From the NCBI RefSeq assembly GCF_014874065.1, contig NZ_JADBEE010000001.1, forward strand, positions 620,001 to 684,000: a stretch of DNA of 64,000 nt, read 5' to 3'. Numbering within the stretch: the first letter of the stretch is position 1; every line of letters begins with the position of its first letter. The stretch comes from Nesterenkonia halotolerans. Lineage in GTDB: Bacteria > Actinomycetota > Actinomycetes > Actinomycetales > Micrococcaceae. Below, piece by piece: positions 27,476-38,536 of the stretch. Below the pieces are notes generated by a model. The model searched no databases. It was not told the origin of the DNA and saw only the letters and a list, made by a program, of their open reading frames with translations. The position numbers and the translations under genes are program-made.

Positions 27476-27562
27476 GGTGCCCGGTCGCTGGGTGTGAGAA
27501 TCCCAGCCGCTGAGGATCTCGAGGTCTGCGGATCTCTGGATCCCAGGTCTCGACCGGGCACC
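27476..27562 (+). other. Cloverleaf-like structured element in the tal-pgi gap
   Basis: A perfect 12-bp closing stem, GGTGCCCGGTCG (27476-27487) with CGACCGGGCACC (27551-27562), encloses three smaller hairpins: CTGGG/CCCAG (27488-27492 with 27502-27506), CCGC/GCGG (27507-27510 with 27528-27531) and CTGG/CCAG (27536-27539 with 27543-27546). Total 87 nt. It is not a tRNA: there is no T-arm consensus and the stem is too long. TGTGAGAATCCCA in its first loop recurs as TGTGAATCCCA at 27581-27591 just upstream of the pgi -10. It could be a second terminator, a structured RNA or an operator region. Confidence 0.6.
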
Positions 27563-27600
27563 GGTCAGGGTCAACAGCCGTGTGAATCCCACCGGCCCCC

Positions 27601-27606
27601 TATAAG
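27601..27606 (+). promoter_or_regulatory. -10 box of pgi
   Basis: TATAAG, close to consensus and AT-rich against a GC-rich flank, 54 bp before the pgi ATG. It implies pgi-zwf-opcA-pgl have their own promoter apart from tkt-tal. Confidence 0.5.
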
Positions 27607-27660
27607 TGCAGATGCTGGCCAGGTCGAACCCAGGCGTTCGGCTGAGAAAGGAAGCACGTC

Positions 27661-29306
27661 ATGAGCTCACTCTCCCTGACACTGACCGGGGCGGCCCGCG
27701 AAGCCGCTGAGAACCAGGTCCCCGGCCTGCTGGACCACGAGTTCGCCTCCCGGCTGGCGGCGAAGGACCACACCCTCTGGGGGGTCGAGGCTGAGGATGA
27801 GGCGAGCAAGCGCCTCGGCTGGGTCGATCTCTTCGAGGGATCCCGCCAGCTTCTGCCCCAGATCACCGCGCTGCGCGAAGAGCTCGCCGGTGAGGGCGTC
27901 ACCCGTGTGGTGCTCGCGGGCATGGGCGGGTCCTCGCTGGCGCCCGAGGTCATCTGCGCCACTGCGGGCGTCGAGCTGACCGTGCTGGACTCCACGGACC
28001 CTCAGCACGTCGCCTCGGTCATCGGCGCCGATATCGAGAAGACCGTGCTCGTGGTGTCCTCGAAGTCAGGCTCGACCGTGGAGACCGACTCCCAGCGACG
28101 GATCGTGCAGCAGGCGATGACCGAGGCCGGCATCGACGCCCAGTCCCGCACCGTGATCGTCACCGACCCCGGCTCGCCGCTGGCGAAGTCCTCCGCCGAG
28201 GCCGGCGTGCGCGCCGTGTTCGAGGCGGACCCGACCGTGGGCGGACGCTACTCCGCACTGACCGCCTTCGGGCTGGTCCCCTCCGGCCTGGCCGGTGCCG
28301 ACCTCGAATCGCTCCTCGATGACGCTGAAGAGACCCTGGCGATCCTCGCTGAGGACGACGCCGACAACCCGGGTCTGCGCCTCGGCGCCGCCATCGGTGG
28401 CACCACACCGTTGCGCAACAAGCTGGTCGTCGTCGACGCCGGATCTCCGCTGCTGGGCCTGGGCGCCTGGATCGAACAGCTCATCGCTGAATCCACCGGC
28501 AAGAACGGCACCGGGCTGCTCCCGGTGATCGTGGGCGACGGCGAGCCCGAGCTGCACCGCGATGCCGATGACGTGCTGACCGTCCAGATCATCGACGTGG
28601 ACGCCGAAGACGGCACCTCGGTGGACAATGACGTGGCCGACCTGGTCGTCAGCTCGCACAAGGTCCGCACCGGCGGCAGCCTCGGCGCGCAGTTCATGCT
28701 CTGGGAGGTCGCCACCGCCGTCGCAGGGGCGCTGCTGGGCATCAACCCCTTCGATCAGCCTGATGTGGAGTCCGCAAAGGTCGCCGCCCGCGGGATGCTC
28801 GACGCCGAGACCCCCGAGTCCACCGAGGCAGAGGTCGACGGCGCCGTGGAGATCCGCACGCTGGGCAGCTCCGCACTCACCGACGCCGACACCGCCAGCC
28901 TGCAGGCCGCGCTGAAGGCTCTGCTGGAGACGGTGCGGCAGGACGGTTACCTCGCCGTCATGGCCTATCTCGACCGCACCAGCGAGCACGAGCTCGAAAG
29001 CATCCGCGCGCAGCTCTCCTCGCTTGCCGGGCGCCCGGTGACCTTCGGCTGGGGCCCACGGTTCCTGCACTCCACCGGTCAGTTCCATAAGGGCGGACCC
29101 CACATCGGTGCATTCCTGCAGATCACCACCGAATCCGAGGGCGACGTCGAGGTTCCCGACCGCCCCTTCACGCTGGCCAAGCTCATCGCGGCCCAGGCCG
29201 CCGGCGACGCCCAGGTCCTGGCCGATCACGGCATGCCCGTGCTCCGCGTCCATCTGCAGGACCGGCAGGCAGGACTGACCCAGCTCATCGACACGGTGGA
29301 GGCCCT

Positions 29307-29310
<4 letters not shown>
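27661..29310 (+). CDS. pgi: Glucose-6-phosphate isomerase
   Basis: Interconverts glucose-6-phosphate and fructose-6-phosphate. 549 residues with the SIS-domain PGI fold: phosphate-binding VLAGMGGSSLAPEVI near residue 85, SSKSGSTVETDSQ near 135, the GGRYSALTAFGL loop, and a C-terminal FLHSTGQFHKGGP block containing the catalytic His/Lys region. This divergent actinobacterial PGI type resembles the PGI half of Tal-Pgi fusion proteins. AAGGA lies 8 nt before the ATG. The stop overlaps the zwf start by 4 bp. Confidence 0.94.
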
Positions 29311-30860
<1,550 letters not shown>

Positions 30861-30870
30861 GGAGAACCCC

Positions 30871-31833
30871 ATGATCGTCGATATCGAGAACACCACCACC
30901 TCGAAGGTCTCGAAGAAGCTGCGCGAGCTCCGTGAGGCAGGGGGCGTGGTCGCGCTGACCCGCGTGCTGACCCTGGTCATCCTCACCTCCAAGGACAATG
31001 CGGAACCGGCCATCGAGGCGGCCAACCTGGCGTCTCGGGAGCACCCCTGCCGGATCATCGTGCTCGCCTCCGGCAGAGCCACAGATGAGACACGTCTGGA
31101 TGCACAGATCAGGGTCGGTGGAGATGCCGGCGCCTCTGAGGTGATCGTCCTGGAGGCCTCCGGGGAGCTCGCTGAACAGAACGAGGCGATGGTCTCCGCG
31201 CTGCTGCTGCCCGATGCCCCCATCGTCGCCTGGTGGGCCGATGAGCTGCCCGACGGTGTCAGCGAGACGCCCATCGGACAGATCGCGCACCGGCGGATCA
31301 CCGACACGGCGATGGACCCCCGCCCGCTGGAGGCGCTGCGCCGACTCTCGACGCACTACAGCGAGGGCGACACGGATCTGGCCTGGACCCGGCTGACCGG
31401 GTGGCGCATCCAGCTGGCCAGCATCCTCGACACGTTGGACCCCGAGGCGATCACGTCGGTGACCGTGGAGGCTGCTGCGGATCTGCCCAGCGCCGCCCTG
31501 CTCGCGGCCTGGCTGAGGATGGGCCTGGAGATTCCCGTCGAGCTGGTCTCCACCGCGGCGCCGGAGGATTCGGAGCTGCCGTTGACACTCACCGCTGTCA
31601 CCTTCCATCGCGAGATGGGTGATGTCAGTCTCTCCCGGCCTCGCGGCGAGGAGATCGCGGTGCTGCACTCTGCCGACGGGCTCGTTCAAGGGGTGCCGCT
31701 TCCGGTGCGCACACTCCAGGACTGCCTCGCGGAGGAGCTCCGCCGACTCGATTCCGACGAGATCTTCGGCGAGGTGCTGTCCCGAGCCCTGCCAGCCACT
31801 GATTTCCTGGAGAGCGCCTCCTCCGCCGACTGA
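30871..31833 (+). CDS. opcA: G6PDH assembly protein OpcA
   Basis: Activator and assembly factor for glucose-6-phosphate dehydrogenase, known from cyanobacteria and actinobacteria. 320 residues; MIVDIENTTTSKVSKKLRELRE start, GVVALTRVLTLVILT, CRIIVLASG, and PDAPIVAWWADELPDGVSETPIG are typical. The C-terminal half is the glucose-6-phosphate dehydrogenase-binding helical region. ATG 30871 has AAGGAG 6 nt upstream; the frame extending into zwf is spurious. Its position directly after zwf supports the role. Confidence 0.93.
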   Translation: MIVDIENTTTSKVSKKLRELREAGGVVALTRVLTLVILTSKDNAEPAIEAANLASREHPCRIIVLASGRATDETRLDAQIRVGGDAGASEVIVLEASGELAEQNEAMVSALLLPDAPIVAWWADELPDGVSETPIGQIAHRRITDTAMDPRPLEALRRLSTHYSEGDTDLAWTRLTGWRIQLASILDTLDPEAITSVTVEAAADLPSAALLAAWLRMGLEIPVELVSTAAPEDSELPLTLTAVTFHREMGDVSLSRPRGEEIAVLHSADGLVQGVPLPVRTLQDCLAEELRRLDSDEIFGEVLSRALPATDFLESASSAD

Positions 31834-31892
31834 CTCACCGACTATGCTCGGACGACGAGCCCTGCACGACAGCCCTGAGAGGACCTACAGAC

Positions 31893-32696
31893 ATGACTGA
31901 TCCCGCGAAGGCACCCGTGACCGCGCCGCGCACCGAGATCTACGCAGGCAAGGACGAGCTGGTGAGCGTTGTCGCTGAGCGGCTGCTGGCAGTCCTCGTG
32001 GACGCGGTTGCAGATCACGGCAGCGCTCATGCAGTCCTGACCGGCGGCAGCGCAGGCATCGCCGTGCTGGAGAAGGTCGCTGAGCTGGTCGCGGAACCCG
32101 GCACGGAGACCCCGTCCTGGTCAGCCGTGCATTTCTGGTGGGGCGATGAGCGGCTGCTCCCCAGTGACGACCCAGAGCGCAACGCCATGCAGGCCCATGC
32201 GGCCCTGTTGGACGCGCTCATTGCGGAGCACGGGCTCCCCGCGCAGAACGTGCACCGCATGCCCACCTCCGAGGATGCGGCATCGCCAACCGTGGGGGCG
32301 GAGATGTATGCAGCGAGCATGGAGGCATTCGCGGAAGAGGGTGGCCATTCCGGACTCGCGCTCCCCCGCTTCGACGTGCTCCTGCTCGGGGTCGGCCCGG
32401 ACGGTCACATCGCGAGCCTCTTCCCGGGCAAGGACTCGCTGGGCGTAAGCGGAGTGGTCACCGTGGGCGAAGACGACTCCCCCAAGCCACCGCCGCAGCG
32501 CGTCTCACTGACCTTCGACGCGATCCACACTGCCGACCGCGTCTGGACGGTGGTGGTGGGCCAGGACAAGGCGGCGGCCGCCGCCAAGGCGCTCACCGAG
32601 GGCACAGATCCGCGCGAGATCCCGGCTGCTCGCGTCGCAGGGACCATGGAGACGATCTGGCACCTGGACCAGGCAGCCGCAGCAGAGCTCGGCTGA
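31893..32696 (+). CDS. pgl: 6-phosphogluconolactonase
   Basis: Hydrolyses 6-phosphogluconolactone to 6-phosphogluconate. 267 residues of the NagB/DevB fold: AVLTGGSAGIAVLEKV, the VHFWWGDERLLPSDDPERN motif, LLGVGPDGHIASLFPG with the catalytic His, and RVSLTFDAIHTADRVW. GAGAGGACC precedes the ATG. Last gene of the pentose-phosphate block; it converges with secG. Confidence 0.96.
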   Translation: MTDPAKAPVTAPRTEIYAGKDELVSVVAERLLAVLVDAVADHGSAHAVLTGGSAGIAVLEKVAELVAEPGTETPSWSAVHFWWGDERLLPSDDPERNAMQAHAALLDALIAEHGLPAQNVHRMPTSEDAASPTVGAEMYAASMEAFAEEGGHSGLALPRFDVLLLGVGPDGHIASLFPGKDSLGVSGVVTVGEDDSPKPPPQRVSLTFDAIHTADRVWTVVVGQDKAAAAAKALTEGTDPREIPAARVAGTMETIWHLDQAAAAELG

Positions 32697-32718
32697 CGCC
32701 CAGTCACCCCCTACAGAT

Positions 32719-32754
32719 GAGTGCTCCGGCGGCCAGGCAGCCACCAGAGCACTC
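32719..32754. terminator. Bidirectional terminator between pgl and secG
   Basis: GAGTGCTC (32719-32726) pairs with GAGCACTC (32747-32754), with a further GGC/GCC pairing inside. It lies between two convergent genes. Confidence 0.6.
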
Positions 32755-32780
32755 CATCAGCCAGGACGACGAGTGGTCGC

Positions 32781-33032
32781 TCAGATGTCGGCGCCCACCT
32801 GCACCAGCAGCGCCAGTGCGACGACGATCAGGCCCCAGGTGACACCCAGGGTGATGGTCAGTCGATTGAGGTTCCGCTCGGCGACGCCGGAGGAGCCCAG
32901 CGAGGATGTCACTCCGCCGCCGAACATGTCGGACATGCCACCGCCGCGCCCCTTGTGGAGCAGGATGAGCATGATCAGCATGATGCTGATGAGCGCCAGG
33001 ATAACCTGGAGTGCGATGGTCAGCGCAGACAC
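32781..33032 (-). CDS. secG: Preprotein translocase subunit SecG
   Basis: 83-residue small subunit of SecYEG with two transmembrane helices (about 6-24 and 60-78). Between them is the conserved LLHKGRGGGMSDMFGGG loop. The GTG start has AAAGG 5 nt upstream. It follows tpiA in the gap-pgk-tpiA-secG order typical of actinobacteria. Confidence 0.95.
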   Translation of the reverse strand: MSALTIALQVILALISIMLIMLILLHKGRGGGMSDMFGGGVTSSLGSSGVAERNLNRLTITLGVTWGLIVVALALLVQVGADI

Positions 33033-33105
33033 AGCGACCTTTCGTGATGAATCGTGGGCGTATCAGCTACCAGGATAACCCGGGACGGGGTCACCCATGG
33101 GCGGT

Positions 33106-33924
33106 TCAGCCCTGGGCGGCGATGTGCTTCTCGAAGGAGATGATCTTTGCGAACTCCTCGGGATCCAGGCTCGCTCCACCCACGAGGGCGCCGTCCACGT
33201 CCGGCCCGGCCAGGACCGCGGCGACGTTCTTGGACTTGACCGAACCGCCGTAGAGCACCCGGACGGTGTCGGCGAACTCCTGGGAGTAGAGCTCCGCCAG
33301 CTTGGTGCGCACGGCGGCAGACATCTCCTGTGCATCCTCGGGACCGGCGACCTTGCCCGTGCCGATGGCCCAGACGGGCTCATAGGCGACGACGAGCTCG
33401 GTCAGGTCCTCGGCAGAGAGCCCCTTCAGCGCGCCCTCGAGCTGGGCCAGCGTGTGAGACACGTGGTTCCCGGCTTCACGCACCTCGAGGCCTTCGCCCA
33501 CGCAGAGGACCGGTGCGAGGTCATGGCGCAGCGCGGCAGAGAGCTTGGCGCCCAGCTGCTCGTCGGTCTCGCCATGGACCTCACGCCGCTCTGAGTGACC
33601 GATGAGGACCTGCGAGCAGCCCAGCTTCTTCAAGAATGCTCCGGAGATGTCTCCGGTGTAGGCGCCGGAGTCCTGGTCCGAGAGATCCTGGGCCCCATAG
33701 TCGACATCGAGCTTGTCTCCGGAGACCAGAGTCTGGACACCGCGCAGATCGGTGAAGGGTGGGAAGACCGAGACCTGGATGCGCTCGTAGTCGTGGCCCG
33801 CGTCGTCGAGCGTCCACGCAAGCTTCTGCACGAGCGCGATCGCTTCCATGTGGTCGATGTTCATCTTCCAGTTGCCGGCGATCAGCGGCCGGCGCACGTA
33901 CTGGCCGTTCTTCTGTGTGGTCAT
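33106..33924 (-). CDS. tpiA: Triosephosphate isomerase
   Basis: Interconverts dihydroxyacetone phosphate and glyceraldehyde-3-phosphate. TIM barrel of 272 residues: GNWKMN with the active-site Lys near residue 20, IGHSERR with the catalytic His, [14 protein letters not shown] with the catalytic Glu and loop 6, and [11 protein letters not shown] for phosphate binding. Situated 113 bp after pgk on the same strand, 73 bp before secG. Confidence 0.97.
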   Translation of the reverse strand: MTTQKNGQYVRRPLIAGNWKMNIDHMEAIALVQKLAWTLDDAGHDYERIQVSVFPPFTDLRGVQTLVSGDKLDVDYGAQDLSDQDSGAYTGDISGAFLKKLGCSQVLIGHSERREVHGETDEQLGAKLSAALRHDLAPVLCVGEGLEVREAGNHVSHTLAQLEGALKGLSAEDLTELVVAYEPVWAIGTGKVAGPEDAQEMSAAVRTKLAELYSQEFADTVRVLYGGSVKSKNVAAVLAGPDVDGALVGGASLDPEEFAKIISFEKHIAAQG

Positions 33925-34037
33925 GGAGGCTGTGTCCTTGTCTTGACGGGTTCTCAGAGTCCCGACGGGGTGGTCAGAGTCTCTGCTGGATGGTCAGGTG
34001 AGGCGGTGCTCACCGGTGGCTGCTGGGCGGCTGCGGC

Positions 34038-35264
34038 TCAGGAGCCGAGGGCCTCGATGCCCGGAAGGGTCTTGCCCTCCAGGTACTCCAGGCTCGCGCC
34101 GCCGCCGGTGGAGATATGCCCGAAGCTCTGCTCGTCGAAGCCGAGGGCGCGCACGGCGGCTGCGGAGTCTCCGCCGCCGACCACGGTGAAGCCTTCAGTG
34201 GCGGTGAGCGCCTCGGCGACCGCGGCGGTTCCCTTGGCGAACGCCTCCATCTCGAAGACGCCCATGGGACCGTTCCAGAAGACGGTGTTGGACTGGGCGA
34301 TCTCCGCGCTGAATGCTTTCGCGGTGTCGGGACCGATGTCGAGTCCCAGCGCCTGCTCGCCGTGCTTGCCGGACTCCAGCGACTCGGTGGGCAGCACCTC
34401 GACCTCGGCGTCCGCGGCGAATGCGGACGCCATGGCGATATCGGTGGGAAGAACGATGCGGCAGTTCATCCGATCGGCCTCCGCGAGGAAGCCCTTGACG
34501 GTCTCGAGCTTGTCGTCCTCCACGAGGGACTTGCCGATGCCGTAGCCCTGCGCCTTCAGGAAGGTGAAGACCATGCCGCCGCCGATGAGCAGCGTGTCGG
34601 CGCGGCTCATCAGGTTCTCGATCACTGCCAGCTTGTCCGAGACCTTGGAGCCGCCCAGCACCACCGTGTAGGGACGCTGCGGAGTCTCGGTCAGTCGTTT
34701 CAGGACCTCGAGCTCGTCGCGGACCAGGTCCCCCTGGTAGGCGGGGAGCTTCGCGGTGATGTCTGCGACCGAGGCGTGCCGGCGGTGCACGGCGCCGAAG
34801 GCGTCGTTGACGTAGGCTCCGGTCTCGCCGACCAGCGCGGCGAGGTCTGCCGCGAGTGCGGCACGCTCGTCGTCGTCCTTGGAGGTCTCGCGGGGGTCGA
34901 AGCGGACGTTCTCCAGGAGCAGGATCTCGCCTTCGCCCAGCTCTTCGCTGGCGGCTGTGGCGCTCTCGCCGACCAGGTCCTCCGCGCGGCGCACGGGGAC
35001 CTCGGTCAGCTCGGACATGCGGGCCGCGACGGGGGCCAGGGAGTACTGCAGGTCGGGCTCACCCTTGGGGCGCCCCAGGTGGGCGGTGACCAGGACGCGG
35101 GCCCCGGCGGCGGCGAGCTTCTCCAGCACCGGCAGTGAGGCGCGGATGCGGCCGTCGTCGGTGACCACACCGTCCTTGAGCGGCACGTTGAGGTCGGAGC
35201 GGACCAGGACACGACGGCCGGTGAGGCCTTCGGAGATCAGGGCGTCAAGGGTGGCTGCAGTCAT
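34038..35264 (-). CDS. pgk: Phosphoglycerate kinase
   Basis: Makes ATP from 1,3-bisphosphoglycerate. 408 residues. N-terminal substrate signature RVLVRSDLNVPLKDG, VTAHLGRPKGEPD, LLENVRFDPRETSKDD, and the C-terminal nucleotide site with WNGPMGVFEMEAF and VVGGGDSAAAVR. The ATG has no Shine-Dalgarno but a TACCCT box 6 nt upstream, so pgk probably has its own leaderless transcript. A strong hairpin separates it from gap. Confidence 0.97.
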   Translation of the reverse strand: MTAATLDALISEGLTGRRVLVRSDLNVPLKDGVVTDDGRIRASLPVLEKLAAAGARVLVTAHLGRPKGEPDLQYSLAPVAARMSELTEVPVRRAEDLVGESATAASEELGEGEILLLENVRFDPRETSKDDDERAALAADLAALVGETGAYVNDAFGAVHRRHASVADITAKLPAYQGDLVRDELEVLKRLTETPQRPYTVVLGGSKVSDKLAVIENLMSRADTLLIGGGMVFTFLKAQGYGIGKSLVEDDKLETVKGFLAEADRMNCRIVLPTDIAMASAFAADAEVEVLPTESLESGKHGEQALGLDIGPDTAKAFSAEIAQSNTVFWNGPMGVFEMEAFAKGTAAVAEALTATEGFTVVGGGDSAAAVRALGFDEQSFGHISTGGGASLEYLEGKTLPGIEALGS

Positions 35265-35270
35265 GAGTTC

Positions 35271-35276
35271 AGGGTA
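35271..35276 (-). promoter_or_regulatory. -10 box of leaderless pgk transcript
   Basis: Minus-strand TACCCT ends 6 nt before the pgk ATG. Located just after the gap terminator, it implies independent expression of pgk-tpiA-secG. Confidence 0.5.
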
Positions 35277-35311
35277 CCAATCGCTGGAAGGGGCAAACAG
35301 GGACTCGGCAT

Positions 35312-35357
35312 GCGAAGGCCCCGGTCTCGACGGGGAATCGTCGAGACCGGGGCCTTC
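35312..35357 (-). terminator. 20-bp perfect terminator hairpin of gap
   Basis: CGAAGGCCCCGGTCTCGACG (35312-35331) is fully complementary to 35338-35357, loop of 6 nt, 15 bp beyond the gap stop. No U-tract: an I-shaped actinobacterial terminator. Confidence 0.8.
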
Positions 35358-35372
35358 GTCACTCGGTCTGGA

Positions 35373-36440
<1,068 letters not shown>

Positions 36441-36484
36441 TCAGCCCGCCGAGATCTCTCCGGGCAACTTGTCCCTAGACACGC

Positions 36485-36542
36485 GTTGGGGATCAGCAGC
36501 TCGACCGTAGTCGAACCGCTGACCCCCAACAACATCGTTGTT
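36485..36542. promoter_or_regulatory. Nested palindromes upstream of gap
   Basis: GTTGGGGATCAGC (36485-36497) and GCTGACCCCCAAC (36518-36530) pair with one mismatch. Inside them TCGAC (36501-36505) and GTCGA (36510-36514) form a perfect stem with loop CGTA. Directly adjacent is AACAAC-ATC-GTTGTT (36528-36542). The group lies 108-165 bp upstream of the gap ATG: either a long 5'-UTR hairpin or paired operators. Confidence 0.5.
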
Positions 36543-36595
36543 CTCAGGCTGTCTGCAGAACGCGATTTTTAGTTTTCCTGCGTCTTATTCAATCA

Positions 36596-36641
36596 CGCCG
36601 CCGCGACTGGCCCAAACATCTGCGGGCCGGTCGCGGCGGCG
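36596..36641 (-). terminator. 18-bp terminator hairpin of superoxide dismutase gene
   Basis: 36596-36613 (CGCCGCCGCGACTGGCCC) pairs with 36624-36641 with a single G-U wobble; 10-nt loop. It lies 21 bp beyond the sod stop. Confidence 0.75.
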
Positions 36642-36662
36642 AGGATCAGGAACTGAGCGTGA

Positions 36663-37286
36663 TCAGGGCGTGACGAGCTTGGAGGCACCCGAGCGGGCGG
36701 CCTCCAGGCGTGAGGCGACATCGGTCCAGTTGATGATGTTCCAGAAGGCCTTCACGTAGTCAGGCTTCACGTTCTGGTAGTCGAGGTAGAAGGCGTGCTC
36801 CCACATGTCCAGCATCAGCAGCGGAATGGTGCCCACGGGCACGCCGTTCTGCTGATCGTAGAACTGCTCGATCACCACGTTGCCACCGATGGGCTCGTAG
36901 GCGAGGATCGCCCAGCCGGAGCCCTGGATGGTCAGCGCGGCCTGGGTGAACTGCTGCTGGAACGCCTCGAAGGAGCCGAAGTACTCATCGATCGCGGCGG
37001 CCAGCTCACCCTCGGGGCGCTCCTGGCCCTCTGGGGAGAGGTTCTTCCAGAAGATCGAGTGGTTGGTGTGCCCGCCGAGGTTGAACTGCAGGTCCTTGAG
37101 AAGCTTGGGGGTCGTGGCGTAGTCGCCCTTCTCGCGGGCTTCGGCCAGCTTCTCCAGCGCGGTGTTCGCACCGGCGACATAGGTCTGATGGTGCTTGGAG
37201 TGATGAAGCTCCATGATCCGCGCGGAGATGTGTGGCTCCAGCGCGGAGTAGTCATAGTCCAGTTCAGGAAGCGTGAAATCAGTCAA
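36663..37286 (-). CDS. sodA: Superoxide dismutase (Fe/Mn family)
   Basis: Converts superoxide to oxygen and peroxide; 207 residues, no signal peptide. Metal ligands His28 (ELHHSKHH), His76 (GGHTNHSIFW), Asp160 and His164 (DMWEHAFYLDYQN) are all present. Mn or Fe use cannot be told with certainty. The start is TTG, supported by a perfect AGGAGG 5 nt upstream (37292-37297); no ATG is nearby. Single-gene unit between gap and whiA. Confidence 0.95.
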   Translation of the reverse strand: MTDFTLPELDYDYSALEPHISARIMELHHSKHHQTYVAGANTALEKLAEAREKGDYATTPKLLKDLQFNLGGHTNHSIFWKNLSPEGQERPEGELAAAIDEYFGSFEAFQQQFTQAALTIQGSGWAILAYEPIGGNVVIEQFYDQQNGVPVGTIPLLMLDMWEHAFYLDYQNVKPDYVKAFWNIINWTDVASRLEAARSGASKLVTP

Positions 37287-37415
37287 AATGTCCTCCTAGT
37301 GACGGGGGTTCGTCGAGGCCGACAGCACCTCGACTCACTCGTCATCCTATGCCGTCGGCGCCGGGCCATAAAGGAGTTGACGGCCTATGACCTGCGGTGT
37401 TCACCACTGGAGTAA

Positions 37416-37440
37416 CTCCGCTGCGGGAGCCGCAGCGGGG
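37416..37440 (-). terminator. Terminator hairpin of the whiA cluster
   Basis: CTCCGCTGCGG (37416-37426), loop GAG, CCGCAGCGGGG (37430-37440): an 11-bp stem, 15 bp beyond the whiA stop. Confidence 0.65.
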
Positions 37441-37454
37441 TGGACGGGAACGCT

Positions 37455-38435
37455 TCAGCTCTCGAGCATGTCAGGAGTCACGCTGGACTCTGTGCCTGGA
37501 ATGTTCAGCTCACCGGCCCGCTTGTCCGCCATGGCCAGGAGCCGGCGGATCCGGCCTGCGATGGCGTCCTTGGTCATCGGCGGATCGGCCAGCCGACCGA
37601 GCTCATCGAGTGAGGCCTGCTTGTGTGCGAGGCGCAGCTCGCCCGCGTACTTCAGGTGGTACGGGGCCTCGGGGCCGAGGATCTCCAGGGCACGCTCCAC
37701 GCGCGCTCCGGCGGCCACGGCGGCCTGAGCCGAGCGTCGGAGGTTCGCGTCGTCGAAGTTTGCCAGACGATTGGCCGTGGCTCGCACCTCTTTGCGCATG
37801 CGCCGCTCTTCCCAGACCAGCAGCGTCTGGTGCGCTCCCATGAGGGTGAGCAGCTTCGCGATGGAGTCACCGTCGCGGATCACCACGCGGTCGACGTTGC
37901 GCACCTCCCGGGCTTTGGCGGGGATGCCGAGCCTGCGCGCAGATCCCACCAGGGCGAGCGCAGCCTCGGGGCCGGGGCAGGTGACCTCCAACGACGACGA
38001 CCGACCGGGCTCGGTCAGCGATCCGTGCGCAAGGAATGCTCCGCGCCAGGCGGAGACGGCGTCGGCCATCGAACCGTTGACCACCACAGAGGGCAGACCT
38101 CGCACGGGGCGGCCGCGCGCGTCGAGCAGTCCGGTCTGACGGGCCAGGGCCTCACCTTCACGGACGACCCGCACGACGTAGCGCGAGCCGCGCTTGATGC
38201 CGTTGCCGGAGACCACGATCACCTCGGGGTTGTGCCCGTAGACCTCCATCACGGTGGTCTTGAGCCGCCGAGCGGTGGCGGCATGGTCCAGCTCAGCCTC
38301 GATCACGATGCGACCAGAGATGATGTGGAGCCCCCCGGCGAACCGGAGCATCGCCGAGACTTCGGCCTTGCGCTCCGAGGTGGTCTTGACGTGCTGGCGG
38401 GAGAGCTCTTCTTTGACCGACTCGGTCAGCGCCAT
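37455..38435 (-). CDS. whiA: Sporulation/cell-division regulator WhiA
   Basis: DNA-binding protein with a degenerate LAGLIDADG homing-endonuclease domain (about 10-200; [16 protein letters not shown] and [14 protein letters not shown]) and a C-terminal helix-turn-helix (about 215-310; [49 protein letters not shown]). 326 residues. It is universal in Gram-positives and controls sporulation septation in Streptomyces; in non-sporulating Micrococcales it probably affects division. Third in the rapZ-yvcK-whiA trio. Confidence 0.96.
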   Translation of the reverse strand: MALTESVKEELSRQHVKTTSERKAEVSAMLRFAGGLHIISGRIVIEAELDHAATARRLKTTVMEVYGHNPEVIVVSGNGIKRGSRYVVRVVREGEALARQTGLLDARGRPVRGLPSVVVNGSMADAVSAWRGAFLAHGSLTEPGRSSSLEVTCPGPEAALALVGSARRLGIPAKAREVRNVDRVVIRDGDSIAKLLTLMGAHQTLLVWEERRMRKEVRATANRLANFDDANLRRSAQAAVAAGARVERALEILGPEAPYHLKYAGELRLAHKQASLDELGRLADPPMTKDAIAGRIRRLLAMADKRAGELNIPGTESSVTPDMLES

Positions 38436-38536
38436 ATGTATAGTCCTCTGGTCTTCGTGTGATGCAGCTCAGCCATCGTACCCAATGCCCTCACCGTGAC
38501 CCTCTCACAAGGTGCGGCCACGGACGGCGGCCCGGT

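Noticed and set aside
27476-27562. Possible tRNA or tmRNA gene because of the cloverleaf-like folding
   Set aside because: The closing stem is 12 bp, there is no T-arm GTTCRA sequence, no plausible anticodon loop, and no CCA-side discriminator pattern; kept only as an unclassified structured element.
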